Assembly (NCBI GenBank): GCA_964391735.1
Contig: CAYMNF010000004.1
Coordinates: 1 to 64,000, forward strand
Reading direction: 5' to 3'
DNA: 64,000 bases
Source: CAG-1031 sp964391735
GTDB taxonomy: Bacteria; Bacteroidota; Bacteroidia; Bacteroidales; Muribaculaceae
The notes under the pieces were generated by a model. That model saw only the letters and a list, made by a program, of their open reading frames with translations, searched no databases and was not told where the DNA came from. Positions 36,990 to 45,519 of the stretch are shown piece after piece (within the stretch, counting starts at the first letter, position 1; every line of letters starts with the position of its first letter). Both the position numbers and the translations under genes were made by a program.

Positions 36990-37769
36990 TCACCCCAACA
37001 GCACATCCAGGGTCATCATCAACAGGAAACCAAGCGTAAACCCCAAGGTGCCCAAGTTGGAATGTTCCCCGGTTTGCGTCTCGGGTATCAGTTCCTCGAC
37101 AACAACATACATCATGGCACCGGCCGCCAAAGCCAACAGATAGGGGAGAATAGGCACCAAAACTGAAGCCAAAAGGATTGTCAGGACTGCCCCCACGGGT
37201 TCAACGACACCGCTTAGTGTGCCCATCATGAAGGATTTCCAACGAGTGTTCCCGGCACTGCGCAGCGGCATGGACACAATAGCGCCTTCAGGGAAGTTCT
37301 GTATAGCGATTCCCAAAGACAGGGCCACGGCTCCTGCCATGGACATGTAGCTGCTTTGTTCCAAAACGCCGGCTATTGCCACGCCCACTGCCATACCCTC
37401 GGGCAGGTTATGCAGAGTAATGGCAAACACAAGCTTGGCCGTTCGGGACAGATGCGATTTGGGTCCCTCACTCGCATTGCTATCAATGTGTTGGTGAGGT
37501 ATCACGCTGTCAAGGAAAAGTAAAAACAGGACACCGCCTGCAAATCCCACCAGGGCCGGGAGGATGCTCATAATTCCCTGTTTCCCGGTCATCTCTATCG
37601 ACGGGATAAGCAACGACCACACCGAGGCGGCAACCATTACCCCGGCAGCAAAACCGGTGAGTAGTTTCTGCATACGGGGGGCAATACCCTCTTTCATCAG
37701 AAACACGCATGCCGCTCCCAACGTGGTGCCCACAAAGGGTAGCAGTAATACCACAAGAATCCCGTTCAT
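36990..37769 (-). CDS. ZIP family divalent metal transporter
   Basis: 259 residues, eight hydrophobic segments. The metal-binding helices carry HNLPEGMAVG (near 120) and QNFPEGAIVS (near 158), the hallmark HNxPEG/xNFPEG pair of ZIP proteins. A His-containing loop (PHQHIDSN) lies between helices 3 and 4. ZIP proteins move Zn2+, Fe2+ or Mn2+ into the cytoplasm. The closest bacterial type is ZupT. It is divergent from the porin-imelysin-diheme operon, with a shared 159-nt intergenic region containing an inverted repeat. Confidence 0.9.
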   Translation of the reverse strand: MNGILVVLLLPFVGTTLGAACVFLMKEGIAPRMQKLLTGFAAGVMVAASVWSLLIPSIEMTGKQGIMSILPALVGFAGGVLFLLFLDSVIPHQHIDSNASEGPKSHLSRTAKLVFAITLHNLPEGMAVGVAIAGVLEQSSYMSMAGAVALSLGIAIQNFPEGAIVSMPLRSAGNTRWKSFMMGTLSGVVEPVGAVLTILLASVLVPILPYLLALAAGAMMYVVVEELIPETQTGEHSNLGTLGFTLGFLLMMTLDVLLG

Positions 37770-37851
37770 GCGATTTTAACGTCAAGAATTATGCATTTGT
37801 TTTATCTCTAAACGGCAAATAATTGATTTTGGGTATTACTCGCAGATTTTT

Positions 37852-37895
37852 CCGGAGGGCGGTTTACCGAGTTTTGAGTATTGTCGGCCCTCCGG
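37852..37895. repeat. Inverted repeat, candidate operator between ZIP and porin genes
   Basis: CCGGAGGGC at 37852-37860 is exactly inverted as GCCCTCCGG at 37887-37895. The arms are 35 bp apart centre to centre, and the downstream arm lies between the -33 and -7 elements of the porin promoter. A dimeric repressor bound there would block that promoter. It lacks the T run of a terminator and lies between divergent genes, so an operator is the more likely reading. Confidence 0.5.
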
Positions 37896-37911
37896 GGTCA
37901 GGATAATTTTG
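37880..37911 (+). promoter_or_regulatory. Promoter of the porin-imelysin-diheme-CcsA operon
   Basis: ATTG at 37880-37883 (3 of 4 matches to TTTG), a 20-bp spacer and TAATTTTG at 37904-37911. The start codon lies 17 nt beyond the box, so the leader is about 10 nt. Confidence 0.6.
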
Positions 37912-37928
37912 CCGTAAAAATTTCTGCA

Positions 37929-39209
37929 ATGATTTTCCTTAAAAAAGTACCATTTTCATTACTCTCCCTGATACTTATTTCAGCGGTAACGGTTAATGCC
38001 GGCGAGGTTGCAACCCCTTGGAGCCGCCTGCACCTTGGCGGATACGGTGAGGTGGCTATGTCGCGAAATTTCTACAGCGACAGTTACCTGCGGTACACCT
38101 CCCCGGGTAACTATGCCGGACAGAGCCACGGTCGGTTTGACATTCCCCATTTCGTTATCTATCTGGGATATGATTTCGGCAAGGGCTGGTCATTATCTTC
38201 TGAGATTGAGTTTGAGCATGCCGGTCTTGAGTCAGCTGTTGAAATTGAAACCGAGGAGGCCGGTGAATATGAAAAGGAGATAGAGCGCGGTGGCGAGGTT
38301 GCCCTCGAGCAGTTCTATATACAAAAGGAGTTTATGCCACAGCTAAGACTGCGCGTGGGTATGCAAGTGGTGCCTGTCGGTGGCACAAATGCCCGGCATG
38401 AGCCTAACCAATTTTTCGGTGTCTATCGTCCCGAGGGGGAAAACACCATAATTCCATGCACTTGGCATGAAATAGCTGTGGCGCTGTGTGGACGTGTCGG
38501 CGTCTGGGACTACACAGCTATGTTTATGCCCGGTCTGGACTCTGAGCGGTTCGGCAACCAAACTTGGATTCATGACGGGTCAGCCTCACCGTTCGAGTTT
38601 AAGATTGCCAACAATTATGCGTTTGCAGCACGTGTTGACAATTACAGCATAAAGAGTTTGCGTATCGGTCTGAGCGGATATGTCGGCAACTCATTCCGCA
38701 ACACCCTTTATCCAACATCATCTGACAAGAATAAGGGAATCCATGGCACTGTCACAATCCTATCAGCCGATGTGAAATATGAGGGGCATAATTGGCTTGT
38801 GCGCGGAAGTGCCGACTGGGGACACCTCAGTGATGCCGCCCACATCAGCAAGTTCAATATTTCAATGTCAAAGAACTCAACGTCAAAACGCCAGGAGGTG
38901 GCCTCAGATGCCGTATCGGCCGGCATTGAGGCGGGGTATAATATTTTCGGTTTGATACCTTCCATGCTGAAACGGGGCCAAAAGTTCTACCTCTTTGGCA
39001 GATATGATTATTATGACTCAATGGCTAAGATGCAGAACTCCGCGCCGTTGGACTGGTGCGGACGCCACAAAATCTCAGCCGGCATCAACTGGATGCCCAT
39101 ACCCCAGATCATAGTGAAGGGGGACTACACTTGCTCTTTCCTCTCAAAACAATACAACAATGAGCCGGCCATAAATTTAGGGGTCGCTTTCGTGGGTTGG
39201 TTTAAATAA
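37929..39209 (+). CDS. Porin-like outer membrane beta-barrel protein
   Basis: 426 residues from the ATG at 37929 (MIFLKKVPFSLLSLILISAV, signal to about residue 25). The frame is open upstream, but the promoter lies within that part. The mature protein begins HLGGYGEVAMSRNFYSD and shows alternating barrel strands (FDIPHFVIYLGYDFGKGWSLSSEIEFEHAG; FYLFGRYDYYDSMAK), ending in FVGWFK with a C-terminal aromatic region. It resembles the phosphate-selective porin O/P-like group, but with a Glu-rich loop (EIETEEAGEYEKEIERGGE near 110-130) that could attract cations. First gene of the operon, 30 nt before the imelysin gene. Confidence 0.8.
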   Translation: MIFLKKVPFSLLSLILISAVTVNAGEVATPWSRLHLGGYGEVAMSRNFYSDSYLRYTSPGNYAGQSHGRFDIPHFVIYLGYDFGKGWSLSSEIEFEHAGLESAVEIETEEAGEYEKEIERGGEVALEQFYIQKEFMPQLRLRVGMQVVPVGGTNARHEPNQFFGVYRPEGENTIIPCTWHEIAVALCGRVGVWDYTAMFMPGLDSERFGNQTWIHDGSASPFEFKIANNYAFAARVDNYSIKSLRIGLSGYVGNSFRNTLYPTSSDKNKGIHGTVTILSADVKYEGHNWLVRGSADWGHLSDAAHISKFNISMSKNSTSKRQEVASDAVSAGIEAGYNIFGLIPSMLKRGQKFYLFGRYDYYDSMAKMQNSAPLDWCGRHKISAGINWMPIPQIIVKGDYTCSFLSKQYNNEPAINLGVAFVGWFK

Positions 39210-39239
39210 AAATTGTATAAACAAAAAAGTAACAAATAA

Positions 39240-40268
39240 ATGAAAATCAAAAGTTTAATTCTAATTTGTTTGGTCGGGATTCTCTCGGTAAGTTGCAGCG
39301 ATGAAAACAGCGAACCGGTGAATACCGAGCAGTTATCAGCNNNNNNNNNNNNNNNNNNNNNNNNNNNNNNNNNNNNNNNNNNNNNNNNNNNNNNNNNNNN
39401 NNNNNNNNNNNNNNNNNNNNNNNNNNNNNNNNNNNNNNNNCCGGCCGCTAATCATAACATTGACCCCCATATTGACTCATGGCCTCTGGACAAGGCTGCT
39501 ATGGATAACCTGTTGGTGCAAATACGCAACGGAAATCCCTGGTCTCTTGAAAACAATGGCGGATACGGCCTTATCGGATTCCATGCCGTAGAATATATGC
39601 TGTTTGAGCTTAGTGCCGATGAGAATACCGCTTTGGTACACACTACAAATTATACAGCTGAGGAGCTGGAATATCTCGTGGCTGTGGCAGATGACTTATG
39701 CGAGCAATGTGTGTGCCTTGAGGCTTGTTGGGCAGGCACGGAAAACCTCAGTGCCATTAAGCAACAGATACTTGCCGATGCCGACCTTGATTATGGCGAA
39801 CAATATGGTTGGGAGATGAAGAATGCCGGCAGCAAGGGTTCCAGTTTTAAAACTTATCAGGAGGCTGCCGAGGAGATTTTGCAAGGGTGTATTGACATAG
39901 CCGATGAGGTTGGTAACACCAAGATTGGCCGGCCCCACATCGGGTCATCATCTGAGGACAAAAACTATATCGAATCTCCCTATTCTTTGAACTCAATCGA
40001 GGATTTTGCCGACAACATCCGCTCTGTAAAAAATGCCTATATGGGTGTTAGCGGCAGCTCCCTTAGCGACTATATCAGGGGGATAGATGCCGATACCGAT
40101 GCCGCGGTGCGTAAGGCTATTGACGATGCAATTACCGCTATAGAGGGAATAAAAGAGCCGTTTGCAAAGTTTGCCACCGGCCCTGAGAGTGAGGCCGCTA
40201 TGGTGGCTACCGGTACCACTCTGGTTGCGACCCTTGAACAGGCTATGGATATAATCTCTAAGCAATAA
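39240..40268 (+). CDS. Imelysin family (peptidase M75-like) lipoprotein, interrupted by the assembly gap
   Basis: The start MKIKSLILICLVGILSVSCSDE gives a lipobox at SVSC. After ~33 residues the sequence is lost in the gap. It resumes with PAANHNIDPHIDSWPLD, a segment characteristic of imelysin-like proteins, and then GFHAVEYMLFE, the family's GxHxxE metal site. Imelysin proteins are periplasmic/surface proteins of iron uptake systems (IrpA, EfeO relatives), not proven proteases. The placeholder preserves the frame by chance, so the real number of missing residues is unknown. It lies 2 nt before the di-heme protein gene, which is a common partner of imelysins. Confidence 0.88.
   Translation: MKIKSLILICLVGILSVSCSDENSEPVNTEQLSXXXXXXXXXXXXXXXXXXXXXXXXXXXXXXXXXXPAANHNIDPHIDSWPLDKAAMDNLLVQIRNGNPWSLENNGGYGLIGFHAVEYMLFELSADENTALVHTTNYTAEELEYLVAVADDLCEQCVCLEACWAGTENLSAIKQQILADADLDYGEQYGWEMKNAGSKGSSFKTYQEAAEEILQGCIDIADEVGNTKIGRPHIGSSSEDKNYIESPYSLNSIEDFADNIRSVKNAYMGVSGSSLSDYIRGIDADTDAAVRKAIDDAITAIEGIKEPFAKFATGPESEAAMVATGTTLVATLEQAMDIISKQ
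39341..39440. other. Assembly gap (100 N)
   Basis: Exactly 100 N, the usual placeholder for a scaffold join of unknown size. It removes part of the imelysin N-terminal region. The real gap may be larger, as judged from typical spacing between the lipobox and the PHIDSWPLD segment in the family. Confidence 0.98.
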
Positions 40269-40270
40269 AG

Positions 40271-41914
40271 ATGAAGGCACGATTTTTAATTTATCTTTTG
40301 CTGCCGGCTTTTATCCCCGCATTTTCATCATGCTCTGATGACGAAATTGTTGATGAGGTAAAGACTGACGCAGAACGGTTACCCGACTGGTTCTACGCCG
40401 GCGGGGAATTGGGCACGACACTGCTGAGTACCTCAAATGCCTTTGAACAACCGGCCCCGGCTGTGGAAAGAGCCGGGTTATACCAATCCTTCAAAAATGG
40501 CGAGGCGCTTTTTGAGAAGCCGTTCATGACTAACCAAAGCGGTGTGCGGGCGGGGCTCGGGCCGGCCTATGTGCGCTCCTCATGTATGCACTGTCACCCC
40601 AACTACGGGCACGGAACACGAGTGCCCGAGGGCAGTTTCAACACCAACGCAATAGGCAACGGGTGCCTGTTGGTGGTGTTTGACCCCTCGACCGAAACTT
40701 ACGTGTCCTGGCTCGCCGGGATGCCGCAGGGACATGCGGTGGCCCCTTTCAAGGCTCCCGTTGATGAGTCTAAAATAAAGGTGCACTGGATTGATGCCGT
40801 TGATGAGTGGAATAACACCTTTCCCGACGGAGAAACATATCAGCTGCAATATCCACAGGTGACAATGCCCGAGGATGCCATTTATGTGGTGAACCAAGGT
40901 TATAAACTGCCCGGGGAATATGAGGTGAGGCTTGAATCCACTATCGGCATATACGGCACCGGCTTGTTGGATGCCATCACCGAGGAGGATATTCTGGCTC
41001 AATACCGCCGTGAGGAGAAGGACGGTTTTATGGTAAACGGGTTCAACCCCGCCTTCTACAGTTCCGGGCAATGGCAGTCGATGTATGCTAATACCGTGCA
41101 AGGCGATGGCTCAAAATATGTTCGCCGTTTCACCTATGCGCTCTCTCGCGGACCTTTGCAGGATGCCGCCGGGGCTAACGCAATCTGGAATATCACCAAT
41201 GTTACGCGCTCCGACCGACGATATCATTATCTTGATGCCGCCGGTACATACGCTCTCTATTCATCAAGGGATGCTGATGTACTAGCCGGTTTTGAGGATT
41301 ATATCCGTCGTGTTGACCCCAATCAAAACCACCCGAAATATTGGGAGGGTAACATGGAGGATCGAATCCTGGCTTATCTCAATGACAAGGAACTGGACGC
41401 CGAGATGACCGACGATGAGTATACCGACCTGATGGTGTGGCACCGCGGACTGGCAGTGCCGGCCGTGCGAGACGTTGACGACCCCGAGGTTTTACGCGGA
41501 CGTGAGGTGTTCTCAGAGATAGGTTGCGATTACTGTCACCGGCCAAGCTGGACTACCGGTCCGGACAAGATTGTTGACCCAGCCAATTTCTTCAAGGGGG
41601 ACGAGTTGCCGCGATTCCCTTATCAGAAAATCTGGCCTTATACCGATATGGTACAGCACAAGCTGCATATGGCCAACGACATACGCGGCGGCTGGTGCCG
41701 CACCACACCGCTCTGGGGGCGCGGGTTGCACCAAAAGGTTACCGGCAGCCCTACAGCCGACCGTTTGCATGACTGCCGTGCACGCACAACCCTTGAGGCC
41801 ATAATGTGGCATGGGTTCTCTCAGCAAAGCGATGCAAGGTACTCGGTTGAGAAGTTCCGCCTGTTACCCAAAAAGGACCGGGATGCTTTGGTAAGATTTG
41901 TTGACGCTATATGA
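40271..41914 (+). CDS. Di-heme oxidoreductase lipoprotein (DUF1111-type)
   Basis: 547 residues. N-terminal signal with Cys after AFSS (residue about 19), a probable lipoprotein. Two CxxCH heme c sites are visible: CMHCH (near 100) and CDYCH (near 418). The C-terminal block HDCRARTTLEAIMWHGF is the family's HDGRARxxxEAIxWH motif with Cys replacing Gly. Members of this di-haem oxidoreductase family often lie next to imelysins in iron-uptake loci. It needs covalent heme attachment, which the next gene can provide; their frames overlap by 4 nt. Its exact reaction is not established. Confidence 0.88.
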   Translation: MKARFLIYLLLPAFIPAFSSCSDDEIVDEVKTDAERLPDWFYAGGELGTTLLSTSNAFEQPAPAVERAGLYQSFKNGEALFEKPFMTNQSGVRAGLGPAYVRSSCMHCHPNYGHGTRVPEGSFNTNAIGNGCLLVVFDPSTETYVSWLAGMPQGHAVAPFKAPVDESKIKVHWIDAVDEWNNTFPDGETYQLQYPQVTMPEDAIYVVNQGYKLPGEYEVRLESTIGIYGTGLLDAITEEDILAQYRREEKDGFMVNGFNPAFYSSGQWQSMYANTVQGDGSKYVRRFTYALSRGPLQDAAGANAIWNITNVTRSDRRYHYLDAAGTYALYSSRDADVLAGFEDYIRRVDPNQNHPKYWEGNMEDRILAYLNDKELDAEMTDDEYTDLMVWHRGLAVPAVRDVDDPEVLRGREVFSEIGCDYCHRPSWTTGPDKIVDPANFFKGDELPRFPYQKIWPYTDMVQHKLHMANDIRGGWCRTTPLWGRGLHQKVTGSPTADRLHDCRARTTLEAIMWHGFSQQSDARYSVEKFRLLPKKDRDALVRFVDAI

Positions 41915-43746
41915 CCCGACAACCTTTTACTATCCTGATACATATTGCCTTGGCTATTATTGTAGCCGGGGCAGTATGTACCCACTTCTTCGGTATCACG
42001 GGCAAAATGACACTGAACCTCAATGGTGACCCCTCATCAGGATATGAGGTTACCTCAGGTCCGGGGTCCGGGATTCTTCCTTTCTTCGTTCAACTTAGAG
42101 CTGTCGATATTGTTTACTACCCGGGAACAGACACCCCCATGGATTTCAAAAGCCACCTGTTGATTGACAACAAAAGTTACTTTGTGTCAATGAACAACCC
42201 GGTGCAGGTGAGGGGTTGGCGTTTCTATCAGTCCGCTATTGGAGCTGATTACTCAGTGTTAACCCTCAGTCATGACCCGTGGGGCATTCTCATCACCTAT
42301 ATCGGTTATGCACTATTGGGTATCGGTATGATTGGTTTCTTTTTTCAACCTTCCACACCGTGGAGGGGGTTGCTCAAGAAACGCCGAGCCATGACTGCCG
42401 GATTGGTGCTGATCTGCTGTGTGCCGCATGGACATGCCTCGCCACTGCAAACTATGCAGAAACCCTTGGCGTCCAATTTTGGCAAAATCTATGTGTACTG
42501 GAACAATCGTATTTGTCCCATGCAGACTATGGCGAGGGATGTCACGCGTACACTCTATGGATCGGAATCATACAAGGGGATGACAGCCGAACAGGTTCTT
42601 GCAGGGTGGCTGTTTTACTTCGAACAGTGGCAACGGGATTATCTGAATGAGAATAATAGGGGAGAACCCCTCAAAGAGAAGGCCGGGCTTATACAATGGC
42701 TGGGAACGGGCGAGGCCTTTCGCATTTATCCGTATCATTCAAAAAACGGCACCCTTGAGTGGCTCTCACTGACAGGACGCAGGCCCTCGGGGATGTCCCT
42801 TGAACAATGGACGTTTATGCAAAACGCCATGCCGGGGATTAGGGCGCTTTTGCTCCAGGGTAGAAACATTGATGCCAACAAAAAGCTGTCTGAGCTTAAG
42901 GATGCGCAAATAAGATATGCCGGCATAGATGTCCTCCCTTCTGAGGCACATCTCATGCTCGAGAGGGTTTATAACCGTTTTGCCCGTCCGGCAATTGCCG
43001 GGATAGCGGCTCTGCTATTGGCCGGCATCTTCCTTGTGTGGCCGCGCGGACGTGTCAGTGTGGTTGCAGCAACTATAAACTTCTTGTTGGCTGCATACAT
43101 ATTGTCCCTGATGGTGGCAATCGGGATTATAGGGGGACACGTCCCGGTGTCTAACGGTCCCGAAACAATGTTGTTTTTGGGGTTGGTTGCAATCATAGCC
43201 TCGCTGTTTGTTCGGCATAATTTCCTTGTAAAGGGGTGCTTGAGTACGGTGGCCGGGCTGGCGCTTTTGGTGGCCGCCATGGGCAGTAAAACTCCGCAGA
43301 TAGACATGTTGATGCCGGTTTTGGCAAGCCCGTTGTTGTCATTGCACGTTATGATTGTGATGCTGGCCTACATGTTGTTTCTGTTGATGAGTCTGTTATC
43401 GGGCATAGCCCTCTTTTCTCGTTCCGTTGAGCGCAAGGAGGCACTGTCAGTGACTAATCGGTTGCTCCTTACGCCGGCGGTATGTCTGCTCGGGGCCGGG
43501 ATTTTTATCGGGGCCGTATGGGCCAATCAGTCATGGGGACGTTATTGGGGTTGGGACCCCAAAGAGACCTGCGCACTAATAACATGGATAATATATGCCG
43601 TGCCTATACATTGGGGTTGGCGGCGGTTGCGTTGCTTCAAAAGGCCAAAGGTGCTACATCGATATTTGCTTCTGGCAATCCTGAGCGTTCTTTTTACCTA
43701 TTTCGGTGCCAATTACCTGTTGCCCGGGCTCCATTCATACGCCTGA
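41911..43746 (+). CDS. ccsA: Cytochrome c assembly protein, ResB-CcsA fusion
   Basis: 611 residues. The N-terminal part is ResB-like: a membrane helix, then a periplasmic beta region (SKSHLL-type; NPVQVRGWRFYQSAIGAD near 95), and a helix near 125-145. A soluble region of about 200 residues follows. The C-terminal CcsA/ResC part has about eight membrane helices with conserved heme-handling motif WGRYWGWDPKETCALITW (near 545) and His residues on the flanking helices. System II proteins of this type carry heme across the inner membrane and attach it to CxxCH proteins. Coupling with the di-heme protein gene suggests it serves that client first. Confidence 0.93.
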   Translation: MTRQPFTILIHIALAIIVAGAVCTHFFGITGKMTLNLNGDPSSGYEVTSGPGSGILPFFVQLRAVDIVYYPGTDTPMDFKSHLLIDNKSYFVSMNNPVQVRGWRFYQSAIGADYSVLTLSHDPWGILITYIGYALLGIGMIGFFFQPSTPWRGLLKKRRAMTAGLVLICCVPHGHASPLQTMQKPLASNFGKIYVYWNNRICPMQTMARDVTRTLYGSESYKGMTAEQVLAGWLFYFEQWQRDYLNENNRGEPLKEKAGLIQWLGTGEAFRIYPYHSKNGTLEWLSLTGRRPSGMSLEQWTFMQNAMPGIRALLLQGRNIDANKKLSELKDAQIRYAGIDVLPSEAHLMLERVYNRFARPAIAGIAALLLAGIFLVWPRGRVSVVAATINFLLAAYILSLMVAIGIIGGHVPVSNGPETMLFLGLVAIIASLFVRHNFLVKGCLSTVAGLALLVAAMGSKTPQIDMLMPVLASPLLSLHVMIVMLAYMLFLLMSLLSGIALFSRSVERKEALSVTNRLLLTPAVCLLGAGIFIGAVWANQSWGRYWGWDPKETCALITWIIYAVPIHWGWRRLRCFKRPKVLHRYLLLAILSVLFTYFGANYLLPGLHSYA

Positions 43747-43789
43747 CAATTTTTTGTCCTCGGGTAGGCACTTTCTGTCCCAAATTGTG

Positions 43790-43797
43790 TATTTTTG
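43790..43797 (+). promoter_or_regulatory. -7 element just before the phosphoribosyltransferase
   Basis: TATTTTTG lies five bases before the ATG at 43803. No TTTG is present at the right distance upstream. If used, transcription would begin at or next to the start codon. Confidence 0.45.
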
Positions 43798-43802
43798 CAT
43801 GT

Positions 43803-44381
43803 ATGAAGGTCATAACCCTTGGGCCAAAAAAGTTTGAGGAGGCATGCCGGCAACTGGCACGCAAAATCTCTGTGGCTTTCCCCGAGGGTTTTGATGTGAT
43901 TGTCGGCATTCCACGTGGTGGAAAATTTGTGGCTGAAAAGTTACTCAATGATTTTCCGGATGCAAATTACACCGAAATTCAGTTGCAGCGTGACGTTACC
44001 AAATATAAAAAAGGAGCCGTAAACCGTGTGTTAAAAAGATTGCCCACAACGGTTACAAACCTCCTTAGGATTATAGAATCATACCTGCTTAGGAAAAGAC
44101 CTGTTGCCGATAAGGAAGTCCGGATTCCAGACCTCTCGCTCCCGAGTTCGTGCAAACGTGTGCTGTTAGTAGATGATGCAGTGGATTCGGGGAGGACTTT
44201 GTTGGCGGTAAAAAATATTATCAAGGAATTGGCTCCCGACGCCTCTGTTGTTACAGCCGTCATAACGGTTACCACAAAAGACCCGGTTATTATACCTGAT
44301 GTACGGCTGTATAACGCTCTCGTGCTGGTGCGTTTCCCGTGGTCGGCCGACTTTAACCCTGAAAGACATGGTGGTTGTTGA
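43803..44381 (+). CDS. Phosphoribosyltransferase family protein
   Basis: 192 residues from the ATG at 43803 (MKVITLGPKKFEEACRQLAR). The type I PRTase fold is marked by DVIVGIPRGGKFVAEKLL (near 37) and the PRPP motif RVLLVDDAVDSGRTLLAV (near 120). Substrate unknown; it is not a recognisable pyr, apt or hpt enzyme. Its end overlaps the next gene (HAD hydrolase) by 14 nt, so the pair is coupled. A longer frame upstream overlaps ccsA and is rejected. The pairing of a PRTase with a HAD phosphatase suggests processing of a phosphoribosyl product; that is inference. Confidence 0.85.
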   Translation: MKVITLGPKKFEEACRQLARKISVAFPEGFDVIVGIPRGGKFVAEKLLNDFPDANYTEIQLQRDVTKYKKGAVNRVLKRLPTTVTNLLRIIESYLLRKRPVADKEVRIPDLSLPSSCKRVLLVDDAVDSGRTLLAVKNIIKELAPDASVVTAVITVTTKDPVIIPDVRLYNALVLVRFPWSADFNPERHGGC

Positions 44382-44961
44382 CTTGGACGGGACCCTGGTG
44401 CGCGGTAATACTTTCAGGCTGTTTATGCGTGAACTGTTGCGGCTGAGTATCTCACGCCGCAAACCCGGCGTCGCCGTTAAGCTCGGAATCTATTCCGGTT
44501 TGCGTATCGCACGCCTGATTACTCATCGGCGTCTGAAGTGGAACGTGCTGAAGTTGGCAGCCGGTGTCTTCAACGAAAAGGACCTTTACAGGTTTGCCCG
44601 GGGGCTGACGCATCGCTTTAATCCTGCTGTTGAAGGGGTATTAAAGAACGAAAAGGCTGTCCTCGCAACTGCCGCTCCGGCGGTATATGTGGCCCCGTTG
44701 GCAAATACCTTAGGGGTTGACTACGTTGCAACGGAGATGCCTCCCTCCGGTCGCCTCGCTGATTTTATTGAGTGTCGCGGAACGGAGAAGCTGAAAAGAG
44801 TGCTGAAAAAGTGGGGTCCCCCCCAGGATGTCATTACCGATCATGTTGACGATCATATCCTCTTGAGGGCTGCACAGGGCAGACGCATATTGGTTCACCC
44901 GTCGGCATCCACCTTGGCAACCGTGCAGTTAGCGGGACTCAACGTTGAGGTTTGGCCGTAG
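44368..44961 (+). CDS. HAD family hydrolase (HAD-IB like)
   Basis: 197 residues from the ATG at 44368 (MVVVDLDGTLVRGNTFRLFM). Motif I is DLDGT with both Asp residues. A helical cap follows (about 15-85). Motif II is the Thr in LATAAP. A Lys in EKLKRVLKK and the acidic pair in ITDHVDDH complete the set, so the catalytic residues look intact. It is likely a small-molecule phosphatase. Its last 33 nt overlap tail-to-tail with the end of the GNAT gene on the other strand. Confidence 0.85.
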   Translation: MVVVDLDGTLVRGNTFRLFMRELLRLSISRRKPGVAVKLGIYSGLRIARLITHRRLKWNVLKLAAGVFNEKDLYRFARGLTHRFNPAVEGVLKNEKAVLATAAPAVYVAPLANTLGVDYVATEMPPSGRLADFIECRGTEKLKRVLKKWGPPQDVITDHVDDHILLRAAQGRRILVHPSASTLATVQLAGLNVEVWP

Positions 44962-45519
44962 ATAATGCCGCATCTCGGTACCGAAGAAATCTCTCGGCCC
45001 GACATCCTTAAATCCGCACGATTTGTACAGCCGCTGAGCACGCAGGTTGTCGTTGTCAACCAACAGTCCTAACGGTTTCCCAATGCCGGCCGCTTTCTTG
45101 GCGGCGTCCTCAATTAGCATACGCCCAATTCCGCGTTTTCGGGCTTGCGGAATCACATAAAGGGTGTCAAGATACACCTCCCCGGCATCGGTCTCATCAG
45201 CTACCGGCCCTTCCAGACCGAACCTCGGGACGGCGACATCAAGAAACGGTTGGCGCAGCCTGTCAAGGTCGGCTCCGTCATAACTGATGCATACGCCAAC
45301 AGGGTTCCCGTCAGGGTCCAAAGCTATGCGGGAGTTCAGGTAACTGTATTGGGTGTCCTCTCTGGTTGCCATCTCCGCAAATAGTGCCTGTACATCGGCA
45401 ACAGTATGTGCCTCCCCGGCAAGCTCCTGACAGTGTTCTACACTAATAGCATGCACAAGCCCCTCGGCAATGAGGGGGGCATCCCCGGGCGTTGCTTGTC
45501 GTACTGTTATATCGCTCAT
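44929..45519 (-). CDS. GNAT family N-acetyltransferase
   Basis: 196 residues. N-terminal ITVRQATPGDAPLIAEGLVHA is the usual GNAT start; motif A with the acetyl-CoA pyrophosphate loop is VIPQARKRGIGRMLIEDAAKKA (near 130); motif B is DNDNLRAQRLYKSCGFKDVG. Substrate unknown. It overlaps uvrA by 4 nt (ATGA), so it is the last gene of the relA-to-uvrA train. Its 3' end converges on the HAD gene. Confidence 0.9.
   Translation of the reverse strand: MSDITVRQATPGDAPLIAEGLVHAISVEHCQELAGEAHTVADVQALFAEMATREDTQYSYLNSRIALDPDGNPVGVCISYDGADLDRLRQPFLDVAVPRFGLEGPVADETDAGEVYLDTLYVIPQARKRGIGRMLIEDAAKKAAGIGKPLGLLVDNDNLRAQRLYKSCGFKDVGPRDFFGTEMRHYLRPNLNVESR

Noticed and set aside
37852..37895. Inverted repeat read as a transcription terminator
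   Set aside because: It lies between divergent genes, so no transcript ends there, and it has no T run after either arm.
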